From Croceitalea marina (lineage in GTDB: Bacteria; Bacteroidota; Bacteroidia; Flavobacteriales; Flavobacteriaceae): a DNA stretch of 64,000 nt. The notes beneath the pieces were generated by a model. It did no database searches. It saw only the letters and a list, made by a program, of their open reading frames with translations, and was not told the DNA's origin. Each line of letters starts with the position of its first letter. The first letter of the stretch is position 1. The stretch lies in contig NZ_JBHULB010000006.1 in assembly GCF_042684265.1 (NCBI RefSeq), forward strand, positions 124,001 to 188,000, written 5' to 3'. The translations under genes and the position numbers were made by a program. Positions 45,314 through 52,816 of this stretch are shown here, piece after piece.

Positions 45314-45691
45314 ATGGGCGATAAAGATTTAATGGACCAGGAAGAAATTTACTCCAAAGTTCTAAGAGCAGGAAGAAGGACTTATTTTTTTGATGTTAGA
45401 AGCACAAAGGCAGGAGACTACTATCTAACTATTACAGAAAGTAAAAAGTTTACTCATGATGATGGCTCATTCCACTATAAAAAGCATAAAATTTACCTGT
45501 ACAAAGAAGACTTTACGGCATTTAAAGAAATTATGGAAGAGATGATGGACTACATCATTGATGAAAAAGGACAAGAGGTCATCTCTGAGCGCCATCAAAA
45601 AGATTTCAAAAAAGAGGATGAAGAAAACGGTTCGGCGAAAGATGATTCTACTTCTGGTAATTTTACAGATGTAAGTTTCGATGATATATAA
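45314..45691 (+). CDS. PUR-alpha-like single-stranded nucleic-acid-binding protein (DUF3276)
   Basis: A 125-residue protein. Residues about 10-90 form a single PUR repeat: EIYSKVLRAGRRTYFFDVRSTKAGDYYLTITESKKF, then HKIYLYKEDFTAFKEIMEEMMDYI. The C-terminal 30 residues are acidic and disordered (KKEDEENGSAKDDSTSG). Bacterial PUR proteins bind RNA and single-stranded DNA as dimers and can act as post-transcriptional regulators. It ends at a strong terminator and is likely a short cytoplasmic regulator. Confidence 0.9.
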   Translation: MGDKDLMDQEEIYSKVLRAGRRTYFFDVRSTKAGDYYLTITESKKFTHDDGSFHYKKHKIYLYKEDFTAFKEIMEEMMDYIIDEKGQEVISERHQKDFKKEDEENGSAKDDSTSGNFTDVSFDDI

Positions 45692-45714
45692 AACGCCAGA
45701 AAAAATAAATTAAT

Positions 45715-45742
45715 AAAACGACCTGTTTCCGCAGGTCGTTTT
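45715..45742 (+). terminator. Terminator after the PUR-type gene
   Basis: AAAACGACCTG (45715-45725) pairs with CAGGTCGTTTT (45732-45742) across a 6-nt loop, then T-rich sequence. Confidence 0.9.
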
Positions 45743-45770
45743 TTATTTTTAGATAATTAAAAAATCAACC

Positions 45771-48296
45771 ATGAAGGAATTCTTTACGCTCTTATTTTTA
45801 ACAACCACTTTAGCCCTATTTGCTCAAGACAAGGTATCGTTAGATTATTATTTACCCCAAGATGTTTCTTATGATTCGACAATTCCGAAGCCCGCCGAAA
45901 TTATTGGTCACGAGGTTGGTGAATGGCATGTTACCCATGACAAGCTGGTTTTCTATATGCAGGCTTTGGCCAAGGCTAGTGATAGAATGACCATCGAAAC
46001 CAGAGGTAAAACTTTTGAGGGAAGGCCTATTTTATTGCTCACTGTTACTTCAGCAAAAAATCATAATAACCTAGAGCAGCTACGTAAAGACCATATCGCC
46101 TTGAGCGAAAGCGGCTCTAACAATTTAAATACTTCTGAAATGCCGATAGTGGTATATCAGGGGTTTTCCATTCATGGCAATGAACCTAGCGGATCCAATG
46201 CTTCATTGGCATATGCTTATTATTTAGCCGCAGCCCAAGGGTCAGAAATAGATGCAATGTTAGACAACATGGTAATTCTTTTAGACCCAAGTTTTAATCC
46301 TGATGGTCTGCAACGTTTTGCATATTGGGCCAATACCAATAGAAGTCAAAACCTGAATCCTGATGGCAATGAAAGAGAATATCATGAGGTTTGGCCGGGC
46401 GGTCGCACAAACCACTATTGGTTCGATATGAATAGAGATTGGTTGCCTGTACAATTACCCGAAAGTCGTGCGAGAATAAAGACTTTTCACAAATGGCTGC
46501 CAAACATCTTAACGGACCATCATGAGATGGGTACAAATTCTACTTTCTTTTTTCAACCAGGTGAGCCAACAAGGGTAAATCCGCTTACACCAAAGATGAA
46601 TCAAGAGTTAACGGCAGAAATAGGAACTTATCATGCCAAAGCATTGGATAAAATAGGTTCTCTGTATTATTCTGAAGAGAATTATGATGACTATTACTAC
46701 GGAAAAGGCTCAACTTTTCCTGATGTAAACGGAAGTATTGGAATCCTTTTTGAACAAGGTAGTTCTCGCGGTCACATTCAAGAAAGTGAAAACGGAATAT
46801 TGACTTTCCCTTTTACAATACGTAATCAATTCACTACGGCCTTATCTACCATCGATGCAGCAAAGAATATGCGTTCTAAAATTTTGGATTACCAACGCAA
46901 GTTTTATAGCGATATTAAGAACGAAGCAGCTCGTAATAGAACAAAAGGATACGTTTTTGGCGATAGTAAAGATGCCTCAAGAGCTTGGCACTTAGCAGAA
47001 ATTCTAAACCGCCATAAAATTAAATTTCATGAACTGGCTTCCGATGCTACCATAGCGGGAAAATCATATAAAAAAGGATCGAGTTATGTAGTGCCGTTAA
47101 ATCAGAAAAATCCAAGATTAATTAACGCGATGTTCGAAAAAAGAACAACGTTTACAGACAGTCTTTTCTATGACGTTTCTGCCTGGACATTACCTTTATC
47201 GTTTAATCTAGATTACGCAGAATTAACCTCACTAGCAAATGCTGGTAATCAGATTACAGATTTTAAACCCCTTACGGGTTCAATTAGCCGACATAGCAAT
47301 TATGCTTATTTGTTCGAATGGCATGAGTATTATACCCCGCGCGCTTTAAATGCAATTCTAGAAAAAGGCTTACGGGCAAAAACCGCGAAGTCACCTTTTA
47401 GTCTTGAGGGTAAAAATTATGATTATGGCACCATTATGATTCCTGTGCAAAATCAAAAACTAAACGCTAAAGAACTTCATAGTTTTTTAGGTAAAATTGC
47501 TGAAGAAAATCAGCTGCAAATTACAGGTGTCACTACAGGGCTCACAAAGGGAATTGACTTAGGAAGTAACGATTTCGACCCCGTTAGAAAACAGAAAGTG
47601 GCCATTCTAGTAGGCGATGGCGTGCGTTCTTATGATGCGGGTGAAATTTGGCATTTATTCGATACGCGTTATGATATGAAAATCACCAAAATAGATACTG
47701 AATATTTTAATAGTGTCGATTTGGATAAATACACCGATTTGATTCTCCCTAGCGGATGGGGCAGTAATATCTTAGATAAAAAAGGGGCTGATAAGGTTAA
47801 GGAATGGGTAAAAGATGGAGGTACGGTAATTGGTTACCGTAATGTGGCAAACTGGTACAAGAAAAATGGATTAATGAAAATGGAACTAAAGAAAGACTCT
47901 TTGGTTGCAAAAAATATTTCTTTCGACCAAAAAGGAGATTTCTTGGGAGCACAAGTTACTGGAGGCGCAATTTTTGAAGCAACGCAAGATCGCTCACACC
48001 CCATAAATTATGGCTATAAGAATACTAAAATATCCTTATTCAGAAATACCAACATTTACATAAAACCTGATAAAAATAGCTATAACAACCCGATTCAATA
48101 CACCAATAGCCCGCTGCAGAGCGGTTATATTTCTGAAGAGAATGCCGAATTAATTAAAAGTAGTGTTCCCTTTAAAGTAACTCGAATGGGTAGAGGACGT
48201 GTAATTCTATTTACGGATAATACTAACTTTAGAGCATTTTGGTATGGCACCAATAAGTTGCTTATGAACGCTATTTTCTTTGGACCGATGATGTAA
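45771..48296 (+). CDS. Secreted M14-family zinc carboxypeptidase
   Basis: An 841-residue exported peptidase. Signal peptide ends LALFAQ; the M14 catalytic domain (about 40-385) has the zinc pair HGNE (H135, E138), a third zinc His in LTDHHEMGTN, substrate-binding NRDW, and the catalytic Glu in LFEQGSSRGH. The C-terminal half (about 400-841) is a separate region with KVAILVGDGVRSYDAGEIWHLFD and VKEWVKDGGTVIGYR, like the glutamine-amidotransferase-type fold often fused to this family. Probably removes C-terminal residues or trims peptides in the periplasm or outside. The final 26 bases overlap the convergent acyltransferase gene. Confidence 0.93.
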   Translation: MKEFFTLLFLTTTLALFAQDKVSLDYYLPQDVSYDSTIPKPAEIIGHEVGEWHVTHDKLVFYMQALAKASDRMTIETRGKTFEGRPILLLTVTSAKNHNNLEQLRKDHIALSESGSNNLNTSEMPIVVYQGFSIHGNEPSGSNASLAYAYYLAAAQGSEIDAMLDNMVILLDPSFNPDGLQRFAYWANTNRSQNLNPDGNEREYHEVWPGGRTNHYWFDMNRDWLPVQLPESRARIKTFHKWLPNILTDHHEMGTNSTFFFQPGEPTRVNPLTPKMNQELTAEIGTYHAKALDKIGSLYYSEENYDDYYYGKGSTFPDVNGSIGILFEQGSSRGHIQESENGILTFPFTIRNQFTTALSTIDAAKNMRSKILDYQRKFYSDIKNEAARNRTKGYVFGDSKDASRAWHLAEILNRHKIKFHELASDATIAGKSYKKGSSYVVPLNQKNPRLINAMFEKRTTFTDSLFYDVSAWTLPLSFNLDYAELTSLANAGNQITDFKPLTGSISRHSNYAYLFEWHEYYTPRALNAILEKGLRAKTAKSPFSLEGKNYDYGTIMIPVQNQKLNAKELHSFLGKIAEENQLQITGVTTGLTKGIDLGSNDFDPVRKQKVAILVGDGVRSYDAGEIWHLFDTRYDMKITKIDTEYFNSVDLDKYTDLILPSGWGSNILDKKGADKVKEWVKDGGTVIGYRNVANWYKKNGLMKMELKKDSLVAKNISFDQKGDFLGAQVTGGAIFEATQDRSHPINYGYKNTKISLFRNTNIYIKPDKNSYNNPIQYTNSPLQSGYISEENAELIKSSVPFKVTRMGRGRVILFTDNTNFRAFWYGTNKLLMNAIFFGPMM

Positions 48297-49332
48297 GCGC
48301 GAATTTTACGAAAAGAATGTTACAAAAAGCATGCAATACAATAATTAGGCATGCTTTTTTTATGGAATAGACATTCGCCAGTGCTACCAGAAAAAATAAA
48401 TAGCATATCGGATAAGCTATCATTGAAAATGCAAATCGAAAGGTGCTCATAAATTCTGGTTCTGGAACCTTAGGTTTAACAAAAGTGCGCCAAACAAAAA
48501 CCAATGGAAAATTGAATAAAACGAATATCCATTTCATGATTTTATTCAAAACTTGGTGTTTTGCTTCTGTTTTTAAAAACCCTTTTGCATCTAAGTTCTT
48601 AATCGAATTATTGGCTAATTCAGGGTTTAAAAAATCTATACCTTCATTCTTTAATGCGGTTAAAATATAGTCATACCCAGTTTCACTATCAATATGAGTG
48701 GTTAACTGCTTTAATTGTTTGGTTACAGTCAATTTAATTTGCGAAACCGTTTTGTTAGTGTTCTCTTCTAACAAATCTTGAACAGCTATTGGCTTACCAA
48801 AACACAGGGCCGCACTATCGGGAAAACTAGCTGCCGATTTATAGTTTTGACCTACAGGAACTAAATTTATATCCAACTCCGGATTTTTTTCCAAGGCTTT
48901 AAATATTATTCGGGTAAAACCCTTACTTAAAGGCCTTACCCGACGTTTTAAATTGTGGTTTGCTTCAGGAAAAATGAGCAATGTTTGTCTATCTGCCAAT
49001 AAATCTCCACAACGATTGAAGATAGCCTCATTTTTTGCTAAAGTATCCTTCCCATCCCGCATCCGGTAAATAGGTAACATCTGTAAAAAATAAAACAGAG
49101 GACTAAAAAGCTTATTCTTAAAAACATCTGAACGTGTTAAATACCAAGGTTTAAGATTACTTTTTGCAGCAATTAGCAATACATCTAACAAAGCGTTCTG
49201 ATGATTGGAAAGAAGGAGTGTCGGTTTATTAGATGGCATATCATCCAAACCAGTAATCCTTATTTTCTTAAAATAAAAAAAGAGACCTAATGAGATCCAA
49301 TATTTAAAAAAATAATACCCGATTTGCCTCAA
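48271..49332 (-). CDS. 1-acyl-glycerol-3-phosphate acyltransferase-like (PlsC family) membrane protein
   Basis: A 353-residue acyltransferase of phospholipid or lipid-modification pathways. The acceptor motif is SNHQNALLD, with five instead of four residues between His44 and Asp50, a variant often seen in Bacteroidota; the second motif is LLIFPEANHNLKRRVRPLSKGFTRI. Two or three C-terminal membrane helices anchor it. It starts at TTG in the overlap TTGA with the SBF transporter stop, implying translational coupling. Its 3' end overlaps the M14 gene by 26 bases and contains that gene's terminator. Substrate is not determinable. Confidence 0.88.
   Translation of the reverse strand: MRQIGYYFFKYWISLGLFFYFKKIRITGLDDMPSNKPTLLLSNHQNALLDVLLIAAKSNLKPWYLTRSDVFKNKLFSPLFYFLQMLPIYRMRDGKDTLAKNEAIFNRCGDLLADRQTLLIFPEANHNLKRRVRPLSKGFTRIIFKALEKNPELDINLVPVGQNYKSAASFPDSAALCFGKPIAVQDLLEENTNKTVSQIKLTVTKQLKQLTTHIDSETGYDYILTALKNEGIDFLNPELANNSIKNLDAKGFLKTEAKHQVLNKIMKWIFVLFNFPLVFVWRTFVKPKVPEPEFMSTFRFAFSMIAYPICYLFFLVALANVYSIKKACLIIVLHAFCNILFVKFALTSSVQRK
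48324..48361 (+). terminator. Terminator of the M14 gene inside the acyltransferase coding region
   Basis: AAAAAGCATGC (48324-48334) pairs with GCATGCTTTTT (48349-48359) across a 14-nt loop, followed by T, 28 nt after the M14 stop. On the minus strand the same bases encode the KKACLIIVLHAF part of the acyltransferase. Confidence 0.8.
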
Positions 49333-50246
49333 ACTAATTCTTCTTTTTTAATTGGTTTATAACCCCACACACTTGCCAACACCAAACCTGATACTAAATG
49401 CCATATACCCCAAAAAGCGGTCAATAGGGCCATTCCACCTAATCCATCAAAAAAAGTGAAGATCAACAACAATCCCAATCCAGAATTTTGAATACCTGTT
49501 TCAATAGTAATACTCTTTACATTCTCTTTAGAAAAACCCATAGCTGTAGCCAGTGAAAACCCAGTTAAGAAAGCAAGTAGGTTGTGAAGTATTACAATCC
49601 AAAAAACATAGAACACATATTCTAAAAAAATATCCCTGTTTTTATAGAGCGCCAAAAAAATCAATGTTACAAAAAACAGTAGCGATACTATCTTAAAAAC
49701 CTTGGCCAATTTAATGGCCAACCGAGGTTTTAAATAGTTGACCAACATACCTAAAACTAATGGAAGACCTAGCAGTAATGCTACCAGTTTTATCATTTCT
49801 ATTGAAGAAATAGCAACTTCTTTCAAGAGAATTCCGGTAGGTTCATAAAGTGAACCCCAAAATTGAAGGTTGAGCGGCGTCATCACTATGGCTAACAAGG
49901 TTGCTATAGCGGTCAAGGTAACAGAAAGGGCAGTATTACCCTTAGCAAGATGCGTAATAAAATTAGAAATATTGCCTCCTGGGCAAGCAGCGACCATAAA
50001 CATCCCCAATGCAATACTAGGCAGTGGTCGCAATAGCCAAATCAATAAAAAGGTCACAAAAGGCAGCACTAAAAACTGACTAAATACGCCTGTAATTACG
50101 ACTTTCGGTTTTTTAAATAGTTCTTTAAAATCCTTTACTGAGATTTCTAAGGCAATTCCGAACATCACTAGGGCTAAAGCCATATTCAAGGTCCAAAGCG
50201 TGCTAGGGTCAAATTTTATATGAACGTTATCTATGATTTGCTCCAA
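49329..50246 (-). CDS. Bile acid:sodium symporter (SBF)-family transporter
   Basis: A 305-residue inner-membrane protein with about nine to ten helices in the SBF/BASS fold: WTLNMALALVMFGIALEISVKDFKEL at the start, VAACPGGNISNFITHLAKGN (helix-crossover motif) and ETGIQNSGLGLLLIFTFF with the sodium-site Glu/Gln. Members carry sodium-coupled organic anions; the substrate here is unknown. No ATG precedes the family N terminus and a stop lies 8 codons upstream, so TTG 50246 is the start. It is coupled by a TTGA overlap to the acyltransferase gene. Confidence 0.91.
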   Translation of the reverse strand: MEQIIDNVHIKFDPSTLWTLNMALALVMFGIALEISVKDFKELFKKPKVVITGVFSQFLVLPFVTFLLIWLLRPLPSIALGMFMVAACPGGNISNFITHLAKGNTALSVTLTAIATLLAIVMTPLNLQFWGSLYEPTGILLKEVAISSIEMIKLVALLLGLPLVLGMLVNYLKPRLAIKLAKVFKIVSLLFFVTLIFLALYKNRDIFLEYVFYVFWIVILHNLLAFLTGFSLATAMGFSKENVKSITIETGIQNSGLGLLLIFTFFDGLGGMALLTAFWGIWHLVSGLVLASVWGYKPIKKEELV

Positions 50247-50397
50247 ATAATAGTCATTTTTGGTCGGTTAGGCATATTAAAATAGAATGCAATAACATCT
50301 AAGATAAGATATTCGCTAATAAGGTCTGTAACCGCATTCCTATTAAGGAACTAACTCAAGGTGAAATTTAATTACCCGCGGTTCAATCGATAAGAAT

Positions 50398-50405
50398 TAA
50401 CTTTG
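50398..50405 (+). promoter_or_regulatory. -7 promoter box of the thioredoxin-like gene
   Basis: TAACTTTG matches TAnnTTTG, 27 nt before the ATG at 50433. No TTG at ideal spacing upstream. Confidence 0.45.
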
Positions 50406-50432
50406 CATTGAAAATAAATAACTGAGAAAATA

Positions 50433-50987
50433 ATGGCGAGAACACCGAGCAATATGCTGGCCCTAGGGACTAAAGCACCTGATTTTGAGCTTTTTGACAC
50501 TGTTAGCGACACTGTTTTAGGTTTACAACAATTAAAAGGCGAAAAAGGTACCGTAGTAATGTTTATCTGTAACCATTGCCCTTTTGTCATACATGTGAAT
50601 CCAGAGATAGTACGGTTAGGAAATGCTTACCAAAAAAAAGGAATCAGTTTTATTGCGATTTCAAGCAATGATGTGGAAAATTATCCTCAAGATGCTCCGG
50701 ATTTAATGACTAAGGTGGCAAAGCAGGAAGGATACCCATTTCCTTACTTATATGATGCAAGTCAAGAGACTGCCAAGGCTTATAATGCAGCTTGCACTCC
50801 AGACTTCTATTTGTTCGATTCTGATTTAAATCTAGCATACCGCGGTCAACTGGACGATTCTAGACCAGGAAACGGAATACCCTTAACCGGCAACGACCTG
50901 CGTAATGCACTGGATAGTCTTTTAAATAATAAAGCAATTGATGAAAATCAAAAACCAAGTATAGGCTGCAATATAAAATGGAAGTAA
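50433..50987 (+). CDS. Thioredoxin-fold peroxiredoxin-like (AhpC/TSA-type) protein
   Basis: A 184-residue cytoplasmic protein of the AhpC/TSA-Redoxin superfamily. The redox motif is ICNHCPFV (C46, C49) and the fold continues FIAISSNDVENYPQDAP, PFPYLYDASQETAKAYNAACTPDFYLFD and YRGQLDDSRPGN, a layout shared by a thioredoxin-like family distinct from classic peroxiredoxins. A C-terminal Cys (IGCNIKWK) could act as a resolving residue. No signal peptide. Its last 10 bases overlap the GNAT gene, so they are cotranscribed. Confidence 0.92.
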   Translation: MARTPSNMLALGTKAPDFELFDTVSDTVLGLQQLKGEKGTVVMFICNHCPFVIHVNPEIVRLGNAYQKKGISFIAISSNDVENYPQDAPDLMTKVAKQEGYPFPYLYDASQETAKAYNAACTPDFYLFDSDLNLAYRGQLDDSRPGNGIPLTGNDLRNALDSLLNNKAIDENQKPSIGCNIKWK

Positions 50988-51499
50988 CCATTGATGCTGT
51001 TACAAAGGAAAATATTAATGATTATATAGCTGTTGGTAAACAATCATACAAAGAGCACTACCTCCACCTATGGCAGAATAACGATCCAACTCCATTTATT
51101 GATGCATATCTTAAGAAAGAACCTATTTTAAAGGCACTGAAAGACCCTAAACAGCTATTTTATTTGATAAAAGCAGGCACTAGCAATGTGGGCATTTTAA
51201 ATCTTACTTTTGACGTAGAGCAAGAAAAGAACATCCCTAAACGGAATCTTTTACTTAATAAAATCTACTTGCTCAAATCATATTCGGGGATGGGTATAGG
51301 TAGTAAAACATTGGAATTCGTTTATGATTTAGGTAAGAAATACCAAAAGAAAGTTCTTTGGTTGTATGCCATGAAGAAAGGTAGGCCTTTAAACTTTTAT
51401 AAAAATCATGGCTTTGATGTACTCAAAGAAGCTTTTATTCATTTACCCCATGTTCTTGACGAAGAAAAAGAAATGTGGCTAATGGTTAAAAAACTTTAG
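50978..51499 (+). CDS. GNAT-family N-acetyltransferase
   Basis: A 173-residue acetyl-CoA-dependent acetyltransferase. The GNAT core shows NLLLNKIYLLKSYSGMGIGSKTLEFVYDLG, where YSGMGIGSKTL is the acetyl-CoA pyrophosphate loop (Q/RxxGxG/A type), followed by VLWLYAMKKGRPLNFYKNHGFDV. Substrate unknown; small-molecule or protein targets both possible. Its start lies within the previous gene (10-base overlap), and its stop directly abuts that of the convergent YfiT-like gene. Confidence 0.92.
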   Translation: MEVTIDAVTKENINDYIAVGKQSYKEHYLHLWQNNDPTPFIDAYLKKEPILKALKDPKQLFYLIKAGTSNVGILNLTFDVEQEKNIPKRNLLLNKIYLLKSYSGMGIGSKTLEFVYDLGKKYQKKVLWLYAMKKGRPLNFYKNHGFDVLKEAFIHLPHVLDEEKEMWLMVKKL

Positions 51500-52042
51500 C
51501 TACCAAACATTTCTTTCTATGAGATTTTTGATATGTGCAAAATGATGGCTTCCGTGCCAGGCATAGCGACCTACATTTTCGGCTAGCGTAGTTTCTTGGT
51601 TACCTTCAGGATGCGTGAATTTTCTCTGCAAGTCTTCGACCGAAAGGCCTTTTAACAAATACACTAGCTTAGCATGTACAGCACTTAAATGATTTAAAGA
51701 CATTTGAATAGGTGCAGTTTTAGCATCGAACAAGTTGGACCATTCTTTTTCGAAGTAGGGTTTTATTATTGGGTTATCTTCAGTCAGTGCCCATTTGAAA
51801 CGGATATAGCTATGATGATGACTATCTGAAATATGATGAACTACCTGTCTAACAGTCCAACCTTCTGGTCTATAAGGAATCTCTAATTGTTCTTCCGAAA
51901 GGCCCTTTACCAATGCCTCCAATTTAGCGGGCAAGTGTTCCAGAATTGCAATCCAATCATTTAAATGTTCGGTAGTTATCGGCTTTGGTATCTCGTATTT
52001 ACCAATGGGGTATTTTAAGTGCTCCAAGGTATCTTTTTCCAT
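51500..52042 (-). CDS. YfiT-type DinB-like metal-dependent protein
   Basis: A 180-residue member of the YfiT branch of the DinB superfamily, beginning LKYPIGKYEIPKPIT. The four-helix bundle carries metal ligands in VRQVVHHISDSHHHSYIRFKW and AENVGRYAWHGSHHFAHIKNLI. In Firmicutes YfiT/BstA are bacillithiol S-transferases; many Bacteroidota also make bacillithiol, so a thiol-transferase role is plausible but inferred. No signal peptide, unlike the other DinB-family protein at 37502. Convergent and abutting the GNAT gene. Confidence 0.9.
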   Translation of the reverse strand: MEKDTLEHLKYPIGKYEIPKPITTEHLNDWIAILEHLPAKLEALVKGLSEEQLEIPYRPEGWTVRQVVHHISDSHHHSYIRFKWALTEDNPIIKPYFEKEWSNLFDAKTAPIQMSLNHLSAVHAKLVYLLKGLSVEDLQRKFTHPEGNQETTLAENVGRYAWHGSHHFAHIKNLIERNVW

Positions 52043-52138
52043 ATTTTAAACTACAATTTCTAGTTAGACTTTCACTTTATTTAATAGAAAACTTACAAAG
52101 AATTAAAATAAAATTCCTCATTACCAACAAATTAATTG

Positions 52139-52146
52139 TATTTTTG
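52139..52146 (+). promoter_or_regulatory. -7 promoter box of the cold-shock gene
   Basis: TATTTTTG matches TAnnTTTG exactly, 30 nt before the ATG at 52177. The leader of about 25 nt is short for a cold-shock gene, so no long thermoregulating 5' UTR is evident from this promoter. Confidence 0.5.
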
Positions 52147-52176
52147 CACCTCAATTAATTTTTTTTAATATTTATT

Positions 52177-52371
52177 ATGAGTAAAGGAACAGTAAAATTC
52201 TTCAATGATTCTAAAGGTTATGGTTTTATCACTGAAGACGGTTCAAACACAGATCACTTTGTACACATTTCAGGCTTAATCGATGAGATTCGTGAAGGTG
52301 ATGTTGTAGAATTCGAACTACAACAAGGTAAAAAAGGATTGAACGCCGTAAATGTACAAGTTATAGATTAA
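52177..52371 (+). CDS. Cold-shock domain protein
   Basis: A 64-residue single cold-shock domain that binds single-stranded RNA/DNA and melts secondary structure. RNP1 is KGYGFITED (13-21) and RNP2 is DHFVHISGL (about 27-35); the start MSKGTVKFFN and end GLNAVNVQVID are typical. Length is normal for the compact Bacteroidota form. Terminator follows within 30 nt. Confidence 0.97.
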   Translation: MSKGTVKFFNDSKGYGFITEDGSNTDHFVHISGLIDEIREGDVVEFELQQGKKGLNAVNVQVID

Positions 52372-52398
52372 GGTAAACAGCACACTTTTTTATAGTAT

Positions 52399-52427
52399 AA
52401 ACCCCCGCCAAACGGCCGGGGTTTTTT
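52399..52427 (+). terminator. Terminator of the cold-shock gene
   Basis: AAACCCC and GGGGTTT arms enclose an inner CC/GG pair (52399-52424), followed by a run of T ending at 52427. The stem has one mismatched pair. Confidence 0.85.
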
Positions 52428-52477
52428 ATTTTCATTTTGTTTAACTTTTTACGCAACCAATACAAAATATTGCCTCT

Positions 52478-52492
52478 TATTGTTAAACAATA
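52478..52492. repeat. 15-nt palindrome before the micro-protein pair
   Basis: TATTGTT-A-AACAATA is a perfect dyad, 19 nt upstream of the ATG at 52512. Without GC pairs or a T run it is unlikely to terminate; an operator or RNA hairpin is possible. Confidence 0.4.
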
Positions 52493-52511
52493 TAAGTTTC
52501 CCAGACTTTAA

Positions 52512-52610
52512 ATGAAGATAACCATGATTACCTTTTTTGGAATACTTTCTATACTGCTTGCCATTAATATTTTTATGTTATTTGCGAGTATTAGTAAATC
52601 TAAAAAATAA
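52512..52610 (+). CDS. Micro-membrane protein (32 residues), first of a tandem pair
   Basis: An ATG-to-TAA frame of 32 codons, or 28 if the second ATG (52524) is used. The product is MKITMITFF plus one hydrophobic helix (GILSILLAINIFMLF) and a basic tail SISKSKK, an inner-membrane single-span layout with positive C terminus. It is clearly related to the frame at 52681: TFFxIL, LLxINIF, and a Ser then Lys at the end match in register. Two similar frames side by side in a gap otherwise empty argue that they are real. Function unknown; too short for homology calls. Confidence 0.6.
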   Translation: MKITMITFFGILSILLAINIFMLFASISKSKK

Positions 52611-52680
52611 GTAGGGTTTTTCTGCGTTAAGTTGTTATACGTGAAAGCGTCATTTTTTGTAAAAAATAACCGATATCCTT

Positions 52681-52764
52681 ATGAACACATTCTTTACGAT
52701 TCTACTTTTTTTACTGATCATCAATATTTTTTTATTATTGGTCAGTCTTAATAGTGCAAAATAA
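52681..52764 (+). CDS. Micro-membrane protein (27 residues), second of the pair
   Basis: A 27-codon frame: MNTFFTILLFLLIINIF, then LLLVSLNSAK. It is almost all one membrane helix and matches the protein at 52512 in about 14 of 25 aligned positions (shared NIF, LL and S...K). A terminator begins right after its stop (52765), as expected for a genuine transcript. Both frames have ATAACC a short way upstream of a start codon. Role unknown. Confidence 0.6.
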   Translation: MNTFFTILLFLLIINIFLLLVSLNSAK

Positions 52765-52798
52765 AAAAGCCTCCTGAAATAGGAAGCTTTTCTTTTTT
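52765..52798 (+). terminator. Terminator after the second micro-protein
   Basis: AAAAGC (52765-52770), one mismatch, TCCT (52772-52775), loop GAAAT, AGGA (52781-52784), mismatch, GCTTTT (52786-52791), then a T-rich run. Confidence 0.75.
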
Positions 52799-52816
52799 AA
52801 AGTCTTTTACGCTCTA

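Larger units (their letters stand above)
52372..52816. other. 445-bp interval holding the micro-protein pair
   Basis: Between the cold-shock gene and the PPIase gene. It holds the cold-shock terminator (52399-52427), a 15-nt palindrome (52478-52492), the two micro-protein frames (52512-52610 and 52681-52764) and a final terminator (52765-52798). No exact TAnnTTTG box is visible; TAACTTTT at 52442-52449 is one base off. Nothing else is recognisable. Confidence 0.7.
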
